A stretch of DNA of 62,875 nucleotides from Paenibacillus gallinarum (GCF_014836635.1 NZ_JACSQL010000018.1:1-62875), one strand, 5' to 3'; counted from the stretch's first letter, positions 43,712-52,344 are shown. The notes: generated by a model from the sequence alone, not told the origin. Numbers and translations: made by a program.

Positions 43712-44251
43712 ATGGCAAGATTGAAAGAACGTTTTCTAAATGAAATAACTCCTGCTTTGGTGCAGAAGTTTGAATATAGCTCAGTAATGCAAGTTCCTAA
43801 AATCGAGAAAGTGGTTATCAACATGGGGGTGGGTGACGCTGTCCAAAACTCCAAAGTGCTTGATTCCGCTGTGAATGATTTGCAGCTGATTTCTGGTCAA
43901 AAACCAGTAATCACAAAAGCTAAAAAATCAATCGCTGGTTTTAAACTACGTGAGAACATGCCAATCGGGGTTAAAGTGACATTGCGCGGCGAGCGTATGT
44001 ACCACTTCCTTGATAAATTGTTCAACATTACTCTTCCTCGTGTACGTGACTTCCAAGGGGTATCAAACAAAGCGTTTGATGGTCGTGGTAACTACACACT
44101 TGGTCTTAAAGAGCAACTCATCTTCCCTGAGATTGAGTATGATAAAGTGGACAAAGTCCGCGGTATGGATATCGTAATCGTAACTACGGCTAAAACCGAT
44201 GAAGAGTCTCGCGAATTGCTTACTCAACTCGGAATGCCTTTCGCAAAGTAA
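43712..44251 (+). CDS. rplE: 50S ribosomal protein L5
   Basis: L5 binds 5S rRNA in the central protuberance. The 179-residue protein begins MARLKERFLNEITPALVQKF and has KVVINMGVGDAVQNSK and the RVRDFQGVSNKAFDGRGNY stretch. AAAGGAGG lies 11 bases before the ATG. It precedes the zinc-type S14 gene. Confidence 0.97.
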   Translation: MARLKERFLNEITPALVQKFEYSSVMQVPKIEKVVINMGVGDAVQNSKVLDSAVNDLQLISGQKPVITKAKKSIAGFKLRENMPIGVKVTLRGERMYHFLDKLFNITLPRVRDFQGVSNKAFDGRGNYTLGLKEQLIFPEIEYDKVDKVRGMDIVIVTTAKTDEESRELLTQLGMPFAK

Positions 44252-44323
44252 GAAACTAATAGTATCCGGGTGTCCTTGACAGACCCCGAATTCTCCGAAA
44301 TTATTTAGGAGGTGTCAGGCTAA

Positions 44324-44509
44324 GTGGCAAAAACTTCAATGAAAGTTAAACAACAACGTGCTCCGAAGTTTAAAGTTCGTGCTTATACTCGTTGCGAACG
44401 TTGTGGTCGTCCACATTCTGTATTACAGAAGTTTAAAATTTGCAGAATTTGTTTCCGTGAATTAGCTTATAAAGGCCAGATCCCTGGCGTGAAAAAAGCA
44501 AGCTGGTAA
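44324..44509 (+). CDS. rpsZ: 30S ribosomal protein S14, zinc-binding form (type Z)
   Basis: The 61-residue protein is the short zinc form of S14. It has two CxxC pairs, CERC and CRIC, in the C-terminal half (TRCERCGRPHSVLQKFKIC). The GTG start is nine bases after AGGAGGTG. It lies in the usual place between rplE and rpsH. A zinc-independent paralogue often exists elsewhere in such genomes; none is in this window. Confidence 0.96.
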   Translation: MAKTSMKVKQQRAPKFKVRAYTRCERCGRPHSVLQKFKICRICFRELAYKGQIPGVKKASW

Positions 44510-44540
44510 AAAGTCCTGAACGGGAAGGAGGTTACACACA

Positions 44541-44939
44541 ATGACTATGTCTGATCCAATTGCAGATATGCTTACTCGCATTCGTAATGCGAACACAGTT
44601 CGTCACGAAACGGTAGAAATGCCTGCTTCGACGATGAAAAAACAAATCGCTGAAATCCTGAAGCGTGAAGGTTTCATCCGTGATGCTGAATATGTGGATG
44701 ATAACAAACAAGGAATTATCCGTATCTTCTTGAAATACGGACAAAACAACGAGCGTGTTATTACTGGTCTGAAAAGAATCAGTAAACCAGGTCTACGTGT
44801 TTACACGAAGAGCAATGAAGTACCTCGCGTACTTGGCGGTCTCGGAATCGCGATCATTTCTACTTCCAAAGGCGTAATGACAGATAAAGAAGCTCGCCAA
44901 GCAAAATCTGGCGGCGAAGTTATCTGCTACGTTTGGTAA
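44541..44939 (+). CDS. rpsH: 30S ribosomal protein S8
   Basis: S8 binds the central domain of 16S rRNA. The 132-residue protein begins MTMSDPIADMLTRIRNANTV and ends with the standard GGEVICYVW. AAGGAGG precedes the first ATG; a second ATG two codons later is possible. In E. coli S8 represses this region by binding its mRNA, but I see no clear S8 site here. Confidence 0.97.
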   Translation: MTMSDPIADMLTRIRNANTVRHETVEMPASTMKKQIAEILKREGFIRDAEYVDDNKQGIIRIFLKYGQNNERVITGLKRISKPGLRVYTKSNEVPRVLGGLGIAIISTSKGVMTDKEARQAKSGGEVICYVW

Positions 44940-44969
44940 TATAAGTCACAAAACAAGGAGGTGCAACAC

Positions 44970-45512
44970 ATGTCCCGTATTGGTCGCAAACCAATTACTG
45001 TACCAAGTGGCGTAGAAGTCACTTTGAATGACACCGTTATTACGGTAAAAGGTCCTAAAGGTACACTCACACGTGAACTTCATAAAGATATGAAGGTAAC
45101 TGTTGAAAATAATGAAATTCTTGTAACTCGTCCTTCTGACAACAAACTCCATCGTTCCCTACACGGTACTACTCGTTCCGTTGTTAGTAACATGGTAAGT
45201 GGTGTAACTGAAGGTTTCGAAAAATCTCTAGAGCTGGTTGGGGTCGGATATCGTGCAAGCAAATCTGGAGATAAGATTGTACTGAACGTGGGTTACTCCC
45301 ATCCGGTAGAAATCACTCCGGAACCGGGCATTGAGTTCGATGTTCCTACGAACACAAAAATCATCGTTCGCGGTATCAATAAAGAGCGTGTAGGTGCATA
45401 TGCAGCTGAGATCCGTTCTGTTCGCGAACCTGAGCCTTATAAAGGTAAAGGGATTAAATATGAAGGCGAGCGCATTATCCGTAAGGAAGGTAAAGCCGGT
45501 AAGAAGAAATAA
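44970..45512 (+). CDS. rplF: 50S ribosomal protein L6
   Basis: L6 lies beside the factor-binding site. The 180-residue protein begins MSRIGRKPITVPSGVEVTLN and has the ELVGVGYRA and PEPYKGKGIKYEGE segments. The ATG at 44970 is used; a GTG nine bases upstream is inside the ribosome site. It is followed by a 119-base gap with no evident gene or promoter before rplR. Confidence 0.97.
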   Translation: MSRIGRKPITVPSGVEVTLNDTVITVKGPKGTLTRELHKDMKVTVENNEILVTRPSDNKLHRSLHGTTRSVVSNMVSGVTEGFEKSLELVGVGYRASKSGDKIVLNVGYSHPVEITPEPGIEFDVPTNTKIIVRGINKERVGAYAAEIRSVREPEPYKGKGIKYEGERIIRKEGKAGKKK

Positions 45513-45631
45513 GTTTTCTTACCGTTTTTCCCTCGTCCCTATCATATGGTGGCGATATGCTCGTGTTTCTAATATACCCTGTGCGTCTTAATATGAAGCG
45601 TTAAAGGCAAACTGAAGGGAGTGAAACGAAG

Positions 45632-46000
45632 ATGATTACTAAACAAGATAAGAACAAAGTACGTCTGAAAAGACATATCCGTGTTCGTGGTAAAATTTCT
45701 GGAACAGCTGAACGTCCACGTTTGAACGTATTCCGTTCATCCAAGCATATCTACGCTCAATTGATCGATGATGTAGCAGGTGTAACCCTGGTATCCGCAT
45801 CAACAGTAGATAAAGCAATCAGTGGCGAAATCAATAACGGTGGTAACGTAGAAGCAGCTCGTAAAGTGGGCGAACTCGTTGCTAAACGTGCAAAAGAAAA
45901 AGGATACACTAACATCGTTTTCGATCGTGGTGGCTACCTTTATCATGGACGTGTTCAAGCATTAGCTGATGCTGCTCGTGAAGCAGGGCTTGAATTCTAA
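45632..46000 (+). CDS. rplR: 50S ribosomal protein L18
   Basis: L18 binds 5S rRNA with L5. The 122-residue protein begins MITKQDKNKVRLKRHIRVRG and has RPRLNVFRSSKHIYAQLIDD and the C-terminal FDRGGYLYHGRVQALADAA. GAAGGGAG lies about ten bases before the ATG. rpsE follows after 26 bases. Confidence 0.97.
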   Translation: MITKQDKNKVRLKRHIRVRGKISGTAERPRLNVFRSSKHIYAQLIDDVAGVTLVSASTVDKAISGEINNGGNVEAARKVGELVAKRAKEKGYTNIVFDRGGYLYHGRVQALADAAREAGLEF

Positions 46001-46026
46001 GATATTTTTAAAAGGAGGTTAACGAC

Positions 46027-46524
46027 TTGCGTGTAGATCCTAACACTTTAGAACTCACTGAAAGAGTTGTAAATATTAATCGCGTAGCTAAAGTAGTAAA
46101 AGGCGGACGCCGTTTCAGTTTCAGCGCACTAGTTGTTGTCGGCGATGGCAACGGCTGGGTTGGAGCTGGTATTGGTAAAGCTGGCGAAGTACCTGATGCG
46201 ATTCGCAAAGGTATTGATGATGCTAAGAAAAATCTGATTTATGTACCAATCGTAGGAACATCTATTCCTCACATGATCACTGGTAAGTTCGGCGCTGGCC
46301 GTGTTCTTTTGAAACCAGCTTCTGAAGGTACTGGAGTTATCGCTGGTGGACCAGTACGTGCCGTTTTGGAACTTGCTGGTGTAGGTGACATTTTGACAAA
46401 ATCACTGGGTTCTTCGAATTCCATGAACATGGTCAATGCGACCTTGGAAGGTTTGTCCCGCTTGAAACGCGCTGAAGATGTAGCGAAATTGCGTGGAAAA
46501 ACTGTCGAAGAGCTTCGGGGCTAA
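46027..46524 (+). CDS. rpsE: 30S ribosomal protein S5
   Basis: S5 contacts S4 and affects accuracy. The start is TTG at 46027, eight bases after AAAGGAGG, giving a 165-residue protein starting MRVDPNTLELTERVVNINRV. The VVKGGRRFSFSALVVVGDG loop, where spectinomycin resistance mutations occur in other bacteria, keeps the conserved VKGGRR. ASEGTGVIAGGPVRAVLELA is present. It lies between rplR and rpmD. Confidence 0.96.
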   Translation: MRVDPNTLELTERVVNINRVAKVVKGGRRFSFSALVVVGDGNGWVGAGIGKAGEVPDAIRKGIDDAKKNLIYVPIVGTSIPHMITGKFGAGRVLLKPASEGTGVIAGGPVRAVLELAGVGDILTKSLGSSNSMNMVNATLEGLSRLKRAEDVAKLRGKTVEELRG

Positions 46525-46536
46525 GGAGGGAATCTC

Positions 46537-46722
46537 ATGGCTAAATTGGAAATTACCCTCGTTCGCAGTTTGATCGGACGTAATGAGTCACAAAGAGCGA
46601 CTGTTAATACTCTCGGTCTTCGTAAGATCAACCAAACTGTGGTTCATAACGATAATGCTGCTATCCGCGGTATGGTGAACAAAGTAAGTCACATGGTTTC
46701 TGTTAAAGAAATCCAAGAGTAA
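46537..46722 (+). CDS. rpmD: 50S ribosomal protein L30
   Basis: L30 is a small large-subunit protein. The 61-residue sequence begins MAKLEITLVRSLIGRNESQR and has the LGLRKINQTVVHNDNAAIRG segment of the family. AAGGAGGG lies eight bases before the ATG. It follows rpsE by 12 bases and precedes rplO. Confidence 0.97.
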   Translation: MAKLEITLVRSLIGRNESQRATVNTLGLRKINQTVVHNDNAAIRGMVNKVSHMVSVKEIQE

Positions 46723-46769
46723 TTCGTAAGGGACATGTCCCACAAATCATTAAGGAGGTGCAACGAACG

Positions 46770-47210
46770 ATGAAGTTACATGAACTTTCTCCAGCACCTG
46801 GATCCCGCAAAGAACGCAAACGCGTTGGACGCGGTACTTCCAGCGGTATGGGTAAAACTTCAGGTCGCGGTCATAAAGGTCAAAACTCTCGCTCTGGCGG
46901 TGGTGTACGTCCAGGCTTCGAGGGTGGACAAAACCCATTGTATCGTCGTCTGCCAAAACGCGGTTTCACGAATCCTACTCGTAAAGAGTATGCGGTTGTG
47001 AATCTTGAAGATCTGAACAGTTTTGAAGCAGGTACAGAAGTAACTCCAGAAATTTTGGTTAATTCGGGTATTGTGAAAAACACAAAATCCGGAATCAAAA
47101 TTCTGGGTAATGGCGATATTACTGTGAAGTTGACAGTTAAAGCTAACAAGTTCTCTCAATCTGCGGTAGAGAAAATCGAGGCTGCCGGCGGTAAAACCGA
47201 GGTGATCTAA
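46770..47210 (+). CDS. rplO: 50S ribosomal protein L15
   Basis: L15 is a late assembly protein. The 146-residue protein begins MKLHELSPAPGSRKERKRVG and has the glycine- and arginine-rich GRGHKGQNSRSGGGVRPGFE. ATG 46770 is used; a GTG 12 bases upstream overlaps the AAGGAGG site. Its stop overlaps the secY start by one base (TAATG). Confidence 0.97.
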   Translation: MKLHELSPAPGSRKERKRVGRGTSSGMGKTSGRGHKGQNSRSGGGVRPGFEGGQNPLYRRLPKRGFTNPTRKEYAVVNLEDLNSFEAGTEVTPEILVNSGIVKNTKSGIKILGNGDITVKLTVKANKFSQSAVEKIEAAGGKTEVI

Positions 47211-48508
47211 TGCTCACAACCTTAAAGAATATATGGCGAGTCGAAGATCTGCGTAAACGGATTTTATTCACTCTCTTTGTTCTGATAATCTATCGCATTG
47301 GCTCCTTTGTTCCGGTTCCCGGAGTTAACAAAGAAGTATTCACTGCGGCAGATTCGCAAGGCAGAGAATTGTTTGGTCTTCTGAACACATTCTCGGGCGG
47401 AGCGTTGTTCCAATTTTCGATCTTCGCGCTCGGGATTATGCCATATATTACAGCATCCATCATTGTACAGCTTCTGTCGATGGATGTTATTCCGAAACTA
47501 GCGGAATGGGCTAAACAAGGTGAGCATGGTAAGAAAAAACTTGCGCAGCTCACGCGTTATGGTACAGTAATTTTGGGGTTAATCCAGGCTTTTGGTACAT
47601 CTATCGGTTTTAACCGGTTGTATGGACAGGAAATGGTGCCGAATGCAACATTCATTGACTATATTGTCATTGCAATTGTATTGACTGCAGGTACTTCATT
47701 CCTCATGTGGCTCGGTGAACAGATTACTGAAAAAGGTATTGGTAACGGGATTTCCATCATTATCTTTGCAGGTATCGTTTCAACGATTCCTAATGTGATC
47801 CGTACGACAGTTGAATCTGAATTTATCCAGGCTGATCAAGTATTCATGAATGCACTTAAAGTGATCATTGTGGTACTGGTTCTCCTGTTAACAGTAGTAG
47901 GGGTTATTTACATCCAGCAAGCGATTCGGAAGATTCCGGTTCAATATGCTAAACGTGTTGTAGGTAACAAAATGTACGGTGGACAAAACACTCATATTCC
48001 GCTGAAAATTAATGCGGCAGGTGTAATCCCAGTCATTTTTGCTGTATCACTTCTTCAGTTCCCTGTCATCATTGCTTCATTTTGGGCTAATTATGGCTGG
48101 GCTGATTGGGTAACTGCTAATTTGTCTTATGACAAACCGCTGGGTATGGTACTCTATGTACTTATGATTATCGGCTTTACATTCTTCTACACTTTCGTGC
48201 AGATGAATCCGCAACAAATGGCCGATAACATGAAGAAGAATGGTGGTTACATCCCAGGCATTCGCCCGGGTAAAGCAACTGAGAAATACTTGTCCCGTGT
48301 CATGACTCGTTTGACTATGACCGGAGCTTTGTTCTTGGCTGTCATCTCCGTTCTACCTGTATTCTTAGGTTCGCTTTCTGGTTTGCCGCAAGTTGCACAA
48401 CTTGCTGGTACATCCATGCTGATCGTAATCGGTGTAGCACTGGATACGACCAAACAAATCGAAAGTCAATTGATTAAACGCCATTACAAAGGTTTCATCA
48501 ATAAGTAG
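47210..48508 (+). CDS. secY: Preprotein translocase subunit SecY
   Basis: SecY is the channel of the Sec translocon. The 432-residue protein has ten predicted membrane helices, including the plug region and the segment LGIMPYITASIIVQLL in helix 2. The start overlaps the rplO stop. A large imperfect hairpin separates it from adk. Its partner secE is at 20441-20632. Confidence 0.97.
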   Translation: MLTTLKNIWRVEDLRKRILFTLFVLIIYRIGSFVPVPGVNKEVFTAADSQGRELFGLLNTFSGGALFQFSIFALGIMPYITASIIVQLLSMDVIPKLAEWAKQGEHGKKKLAQLTRYGTVILGLIQAFGTSIGFNRLYGQEMVPNATFIDYIVIAIVLTAGTSFLMWLGEQITEKGIGNGISIIIFAGIVSTIPNVIRTTVESEFIQADQVFMNALKVIIVVLVLLLTVVGVIYIQQAIRKIPVQYAKRVVGNKMYGGQNTHIPLKINAAGVIPVIFAVSLLQFPVIIASFWANYGWADWVTANLSYDKPLGMVLYVLMIIGFTFFYTFVQMNPQQMADNMKKNGGYIPGIRPGKATEKYLSRVMTRLTMTGALFLAVISVLPVFLGSLSGLPQVAQLAGTSMLIVIGVALDTTKQIESQLIKRHYKGFINK

Positions 48509-48510
48509 CC

Positions 48511-48572
48511 ATAGGTTCCGGTATTGAAAGCAGCTAATCATTTGTTTGATTGTTGCCAGAACCGGCACCTAT
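48511..48572 (+). repeat. Large hairpin between secY and adk
   Basis: ATAGGTTCCGGT (48511-48522) pairs with ACCGGCACCTAT (48561-48572) with a single mismatch, with a smaller AATCA/TGATT stem inside. No T-run follows. It begins two bases after the secY stop and ends 48 bases before adk. It may be a processing or attenuation element. Confidence 0.65.
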
Positions 48573-48619
48573 TGTGCTGTTTCTTGTTGAAGGGATAGTC
48601 TTGGAGGGAGTGACATAAC

Positions 48620-49264
48620 GTGAACATTTTATTCATGGGCCCTCCTGGGGCAGGGAAAGGGACACAAGCAGAAGCAATTGTAAATGAATTCAGCATTCCT
48701 CACATTTCAACAGGCGATGCATTTCGCTTAGCGATCAAACAGGGAACTCCTATTGGGATGAAAGCTAAAGAATACATGGACCAAGGACTGCTTGTACCAG
48801 ACGATGTAACAATCGGTATTGTTGAAGAACGCCTACAGCAGCCTGATTGCAAGAAAGGGTTTCTATTGGATGGATTTCCAAGAACCATTTCTCAAGCAGA
48901 AGCGCTTGACGGTATCCTAAATCGACTTAATACTGGTTTGGACCATGTCATCAACTTGAAAGTAGACCGTGACAAACTGCTTGCTCGTCTAACGGGACGT
49001 CGCTTGTGTAAAAATTGCGGTGCTACGTATCATGTTGTTTTTAACCCTCCTAAACAGGAAGGCATTTGTGATAAATGCGGCGGCGAATTGTATCAACGTT
49101 CTGATGATAATGAAGAGAGCGTAGGTACACGTCTTGACGAATATATCAACAAAACTGCACCACTCCTCACGTTTTATGAGAACAAAGGTCTTCTGCGTCA
49201 AATCGACGGGGAACAGGAAATTCATGCGGTGTCGCAAGAGATCGTATCCTTACTGCGAGGTTAA
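48620..49264 (+). CDS. adk: Adenylate kinase
   Basis: Adk converts AMP and ATP to two ADP. The 214-residue long form has the P-loop GPPGAGKGTQA at 7-17, the AMP-binding ISTGDAFR near 30 and the LID zinc site (CKNC and, 16 residues later, CDKC), the Gram-positive zinc type. The GTG start follows GGAGGGAG. Its TAA shares its last base with the first ATG of the map remnant. Confidence 0.97.
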   Translation: MNILFMGPPGAGKGTQAEAIVNEFSIPHISTGDAFRLAIKQGTPIGMKAKEYMDQGLLVPDDVTIGIVEERLQQPDCKKGFLLDGFPRTISQAEALDGILNRLNTGLDHVINLKVDRDKLLARLTGRRLCKNCGATYHVVFNPPKQEGICDKCGGELYQRSDDNEESVGTRLDEYINKTAPLLTFYENKGLLRQIDGEQEIHAVSQEIVSLLRG

Positions 49265-49623
49265 TGGTAATGATCATTTGTAAGTCCGATGCAGAACTGG
49301 GATCAAACTGTGATGCAAGATTAACTCGCACATTAGTGCAGGCTGATCCTGCAAATCACGGTATTGCTCGGGTTTTGTCCGGAGAACTTGACCAAATGAC
49401 TGATCAACATAATCGCAGTCAAGGGGCTGTGCCGTCTTTCACAGGTTATAACGGTTTTCCTGCCAGTATTTGTACTTCAGTCGATGAACGAAGAGTGCAT
49501 GAAGCGTCGAACAATGTTCGGCTGTATACAATGTCGTATGACAATGTGCTGTGTGCTCAAGAACTTTCTTTTGTTCTTAACCAGACAGGATGTAATTTTT
49601 ACGAAAGCGAGATGCGTAGGTGA
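49264..49623 (+). pseudogene. map: Remnant of type I methionine aminopeptidase (map), core deleted
   Basis: This open frame of 119 codons sits exactly where map normally lies, between adk and the KOW gene. Residues 3-13 (MIICKSDAELG) and about 40-82 (GELDQMTDQ, GAVPSFTGYNGFPASICTSV) clearly match the N-terminal third of MAP (about 250 residues in the family). The spacing between those blocks is unchanged, but the sequence there has drifted. The last ~30 residues (LCAQELSFVLNQTG) recall the family C-terminus (LCAHFEHT-type), tentatively. The whole catalytic core with the five metal ligands is absent. It cannot be an active peptidase as read. Whether the short product is made is unknown; the start overlaps the adk stop. 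Confidence 0.82.
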
Positions 49624-49630
49624 TGAGACG

Positions 49631-49921
49631 ATGAATCAAAAGATCCCACAAGTCGGACAGATCGTAAAAATACTTCGAGGCAGAGATGCCGGTCAGATTG
49701 CAGTAGTCATTGCTGTTGAGGACAACAGGTTCGTGTATATTGCTGACGGATACAAACGTAAGTTTGACGGACGAAAGAAGAAGAACCTTCTTCACCTGGA
49801 ACCCCAGCCGATGATTAGCAGCGAGGTTGTGAACAGCTTAAACGAAGTTGGACGGGTAACGAACGGAAAACTGCGTTATGCAGTTCAGCAGTTCTTAAAT
49901 GTAGGCGGAGTTCAAAGCTGA
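49631..49921 (+). CDS. KOW domain RNA-binding protein, L14e-like (YbzG type)
   Basis: The 96-residue protein has a KOW-type start (VGQIVKILRGRDAGQIAVVI) followed by a basic stretch KRKFDGRKKKNLLHLE. Similar small KOW proteins lie between map and infA in Bacillus and relatives; function is unknown, probably ribosome-linked. The ATG at 49631 is about seven bases after AGGTGATG, which overlaps the end of the map remnant; an in-frame start at 49484 would lie inside the remnant. Cotranscription with infA is likely. Confidence 0.9.
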   Translation: MNQKIPQVGQIVKILRGRDAGQIAVVIAVEDNRFVYIADGYKRKFDGRKKKNLLHLEPQPMISSEVVNSLNEVGRVTNGKLRYAVQQFLNVGGVQS

Positions 49922-49939
49922 AGAGAAAGGAGACTAACT

Positions 49940-50155
49940 GTGGCCAAAGAAGATGTCATTGAAGTGGAAGGAACGGTTCTTGAGCCGCTTCCCAACGCAA
50001 CGTTCAAAGTAGAGCTTGAGAATGGTCATCAAATTCTAGCTCACGTTTCCGGCAAACTGCGGATGCACTTTATCCGCATTCTGACAGGAGATAAAGTGGT
50101 TGTTCAGTTATCGCCTTATGACCTATCAAAAGGGCGTATAACTTATCGTAAATAG
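49940..50155 (+). CDS. infA: Translation initiation factor IF-1
   Basis: IF-1 blocks the A site during initiation. The 71-residue protein, from GTG after AAAGGAGA, has the S1-like OB fold with VIEVEGTVLEPLPNATFKVE and HVSGKLRMHFIRILTGDKV. Length is close to standard. It lies between the KOW gene and rpmJ, as in Bacillus. Confidence 0.97.
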   Translation: MAKEDVIEVEGTVLEPLPNATFKVELENGHQILAHVSGKLRMHFIRILTGDKVVVQLSPYDLSKGRITYRK

Positions 50156-50313
50156 TAAGGCTTATTTTCTGAAATAACGATGAAGGTTTATATCAGCTTT
50201 GCATGGTATCATAATCTAGTGTACTCTATGTAAATAGATTGTGTATTATCTGGCTGTTAGCATGCTTTCGAAGTCAGTTTTACTCATCGTAAAACTTTGA
50301 GGAGGTAATCAAC

Positions 50314-50427
50314 ATGAAGGTAAGACCTTCTGTAAAACCTATCTGCGAGAAATGCAAAGTCATTCGCCGCAAAGGTAATGTAATGGTCATCTGCGAAAAT
50401 CCGAAACACAAACAAAAACAAGGTTAA
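50314..50427 (+). CDS. rpmJ: 50S ribosomal protein L36
   Basis: The 37-residue protein reads MKVRPSVKPICEKCKVIRRK and ends in KHKQKQG. The three cysteines and one histidine of the zinc ribbon (CEKC, C, H) are all present. AGGAGG lies eight bases before the ATG. It was found by reading between infA and rpsM, where it normally occurs. Confidence 0.97.
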   Translation: MKVRPSVKPICEKCKVIRRKGNVMVICENPKHKQKQG

Positions 50428-50448
50428 TAGAAGGGGGTGTAGCGTAAA

Positions 50449-50817
50449 ATGGCTCGTATAGCTGGTGTGGATTTGCCACGTGATAAACGCGTTGAGATCG
50501 CCTTGACATATATTTTCGGAATCGGTTCAACGACTTCCAAGAAAATTTTGAGCGAAACAGGCATTAGTCCGAATACTCGTGTCCGTGATCTTACGGAAGA
50601 TGAAGTGAGCAAATTACGTGAAAGTATCGACAAAATGGTTAAAGTAGAAGGTGACCTTCGTCGAGAAATTTCTTTAAATATTAAACGTTTGACTGAGATT
50701 GGATGCTACCGTGGTATTCGTCACCGTCGTGGTCTTCCAGTTCGTGGACAACGTACTAAAACAAATGCTCGTACGCGTAAAGGTCCTCGTCGTACTGTAG
50801 CAAATAAAAAGAAATAA
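50449..50817 (+). CDS. rpsM: 30S ribosomal protein S13
   Basis: S13 lies in the 30S head and contacts P-site tRNA and L5. The 122-residue protein begins MARIAGVDLPRDKRVEIALT and has HRRGLPVRGQRTKTNARTRK near the C-terminus. AGAAGGGGG precedes the ATG. It follows rpmJ by 21 bases and precedes rpsK. Confidence 0.97.
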   Translation: MARIAGVDLPRDKRVEIALTYIFGIGSTTSKKILSETGISPNTRVRDLTEDEVSKLRESIDKMVKVEGDLRREISLNIKRLTEIGCYRGIRHRRGLPVRGQRTKTNARTRKGPRRTVANKKK

Positions 50818-50836
50818 GAAGGGAGGATAATCTACA

Positions 50837-51232
50837 ATGGCTAAACCGAAAAAAGTCGTACGTACTAAACGTCGTGACCGTAAAAATATTGAGTCTGGCG
50901 TGGCTCACATTCGTTCCACGTTCAATAACACAATTGTTACAATTACGGATCCACACGGTAACGCTATCTCTTGGGCAAGCTCCGGCGGTCTTGGATTTAG
51001 AGGTTCCCGTAAGTCGACTCCATTCGCAGCTCAAATGGCAGCAGAATCTGCAGCTAAAGCAGCAATGGAACACGGCATGAAAGCAGTTGAAGTTATGGTT
51101 AAAGGTCCAGGTGCTGGCCGTGAAGCAGCGATCCGCTCTTTGCAAGCTGCTGGTCTTGAAGTTAACCTGATCAAAGACGTAACTCCTGTGCCACATAACG
51201 GATGCCGTCCTCCAAAACGTCGTCGTGTCTAA
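50837..51232 (+). CDS. rpsK: 30S ribosomal protein S11
   Basis: S11 lies on the 30S platform near the E-site mRNA. The 131-residue protein begins MAKPKKVVRTKRRDRKNIES and has IRSTFNNTIVTITDPHGNAI and the C-terminal PHNGCRPPKRRRV. GAAGGGAGG lies ten bases before the ATG. rpoA follows after 133 bases containing a promoter. Confidence 0.97.
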   Translation: MAKPKKVVRTKRRDRKNIESGVAHIRSTFNNTIVTITDPHGNAISWASSGGLGFRGSRKSTPFAAQMAAESAAKAAMEHGMKAVEVMVKGPGAGREAAIRSLQAAGLEVNLIKDVTPVPHNGCRPPKRRRV

Positions 51233-51252
51233 TGAGATTTGCCCCCTTCGTG

Positions 51253-51261
51253 TGGTATAAT
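51253..51261 (+). promoter_or_regulatory. Extended -10 promoter before rpoA
   Basis: TGGTATAAT is a perfect -10 with the extended TG, 105 bases before rpoA. No good -35 is seen at the right distance. Confidence 0.6.
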
Positions 51262-51365
51262 CCGGCACAATCTGTTAATAATGGTTGTTTAGGCATACTA
51301 CATGGTAACACTAGATAAGGTAAATATTTCATATCGGACCGACGTTTTGAAGGAGGGGTATTGCA

Positions 51366-52310
51366 GTGATAGAAATCGAAAAGCCAAAAATTGAGACGGT
51401 AGACGTCAACGATGATGGCACTTATGGCAAATTTGTGGTAGAACCGCTGGAACGCGGATATGGTACGACGCTAGGTAACTCGCTTCGCCGTATCTTGCTT
51501 TCCTCACTTCCAGGTGCGGCAGTTACATCGGTGCAAATCGATGGAGTGTTGCACGAGTTTGCTACAGTTCCTGGCGTAATGGAAGACGTTACGGAAATCA
51601 TTCTGAACCTTAAAGCTTTGTCTTTGAAGATTCACTCTGATGAAGAGAAGATTCTTGAGATTGATGCTGAAGGTGAAGGGGCTGTTACAGCCGGAGATAT
51701 CCGTGCGGATAGTGATGTTGAAATCCTTAATCCGGATCTTCATATCGCTACTCTTGGTCCAGGTTCGAGACTACACATGCGTATTTATGCCAATCGCGGT
51801 CGCGGCTACGTCCAGGCAGATCGGAATAAACGCGATGATCAGCCGATCGGCGTCATCCCTGTGGATTCGATCTATACCCCGATTGCGCGTGTCAACTATG
51901 GTGTTGAAAATACGCGTGTAGGTCAAGTAACAAACTACGACAAACTTACACTTGAAATTTGGACAGATGGCAGCATTCGTCCAGAAGAAGCGGTAAGTCT
52001 TGGCGCAAAAATCTTGACTGAACATGTACTGCTCTTTGTGGGTCTAACAGACGAAGCAAAAGATGCAGAAATCATGGTCGAAAAAGAGGAAGACAAAAAA
52101 GAAAAAGTACTCGAAATGACGATCGAAGAGCTCGATCTATCTGTTCGATCCTATAACTGCTTGAAACGTGCTGGTATCAATACGGTTCAAGAACTTACAA
52201 CGAAAACTGAAGAGGACATGATGAAGGTACGTAACCTGGGTCGTAAATCTTTAGAAGAAGTGCAAGAGAAGCTCGAAGAGCTTGGTTTGGGTCTTCGTAC
52301 AGAAGAGTAG
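51366..52310 (+). CDS. rpoA: DNA-directed RNA polymerase subunit alpha
   Basis: Alpha dimers start RNA polymerase assembly. The 314-residue protein has the N-terminal dimerisation domain (ERGYGTTLGNSLRRILLSSL near residue 29) and the C-terminal domain (LDLSVRSYNCLKRAGINTVQ near 253) for DNA and activator contacts. The GTG start lies seven bases after GGAGGGG. rplQ follows after 34 bases. Confidence 0.98.
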   Translation: MIEIEKPKIETVDVNDDGTYGKFVVEPLERGYGTTLGNSLRRILLSSLPGAAVTSVQIDGVLHEFATVPGVMEDVTEIILNLKALSLKIHSDEEKILEIDAEGEGAVTAGDIRADSDVEILNPDLHIATLGPGSRLHMRIYANRGRGYVQADRNKRDDQPIGVIPVDSIYTPIARVNYGVENTRVGQVTNYDKLTLEIWTDGSIRPEEAVSLGAKILTEHVLLFVGLTDEAKDAEIMVEKEEDKKEKVLEMTIEELDLSVRSYNCLKRAGINTVQELTTKTEEDMMKVRNLGRKSLEEVQEKLEELGLGLRTEE

Positions 52311-52344
52311 CAACACGATTGCTTGAAGTGAAGGAGGGGAAAAC

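Noticed and set aside
46027..46200. Spectinomycin resistance changes in S5
   Set aside because: The VKGGRR loop is intact. Other differences from Bacillus look like lineage variation.
49484..49630. N-terminal extension of the KOW protein
   Set aside because: It lies inside the map remnant in another frame, has no ribosome site and is cysteine- and methionine-rich without similarity to the family.
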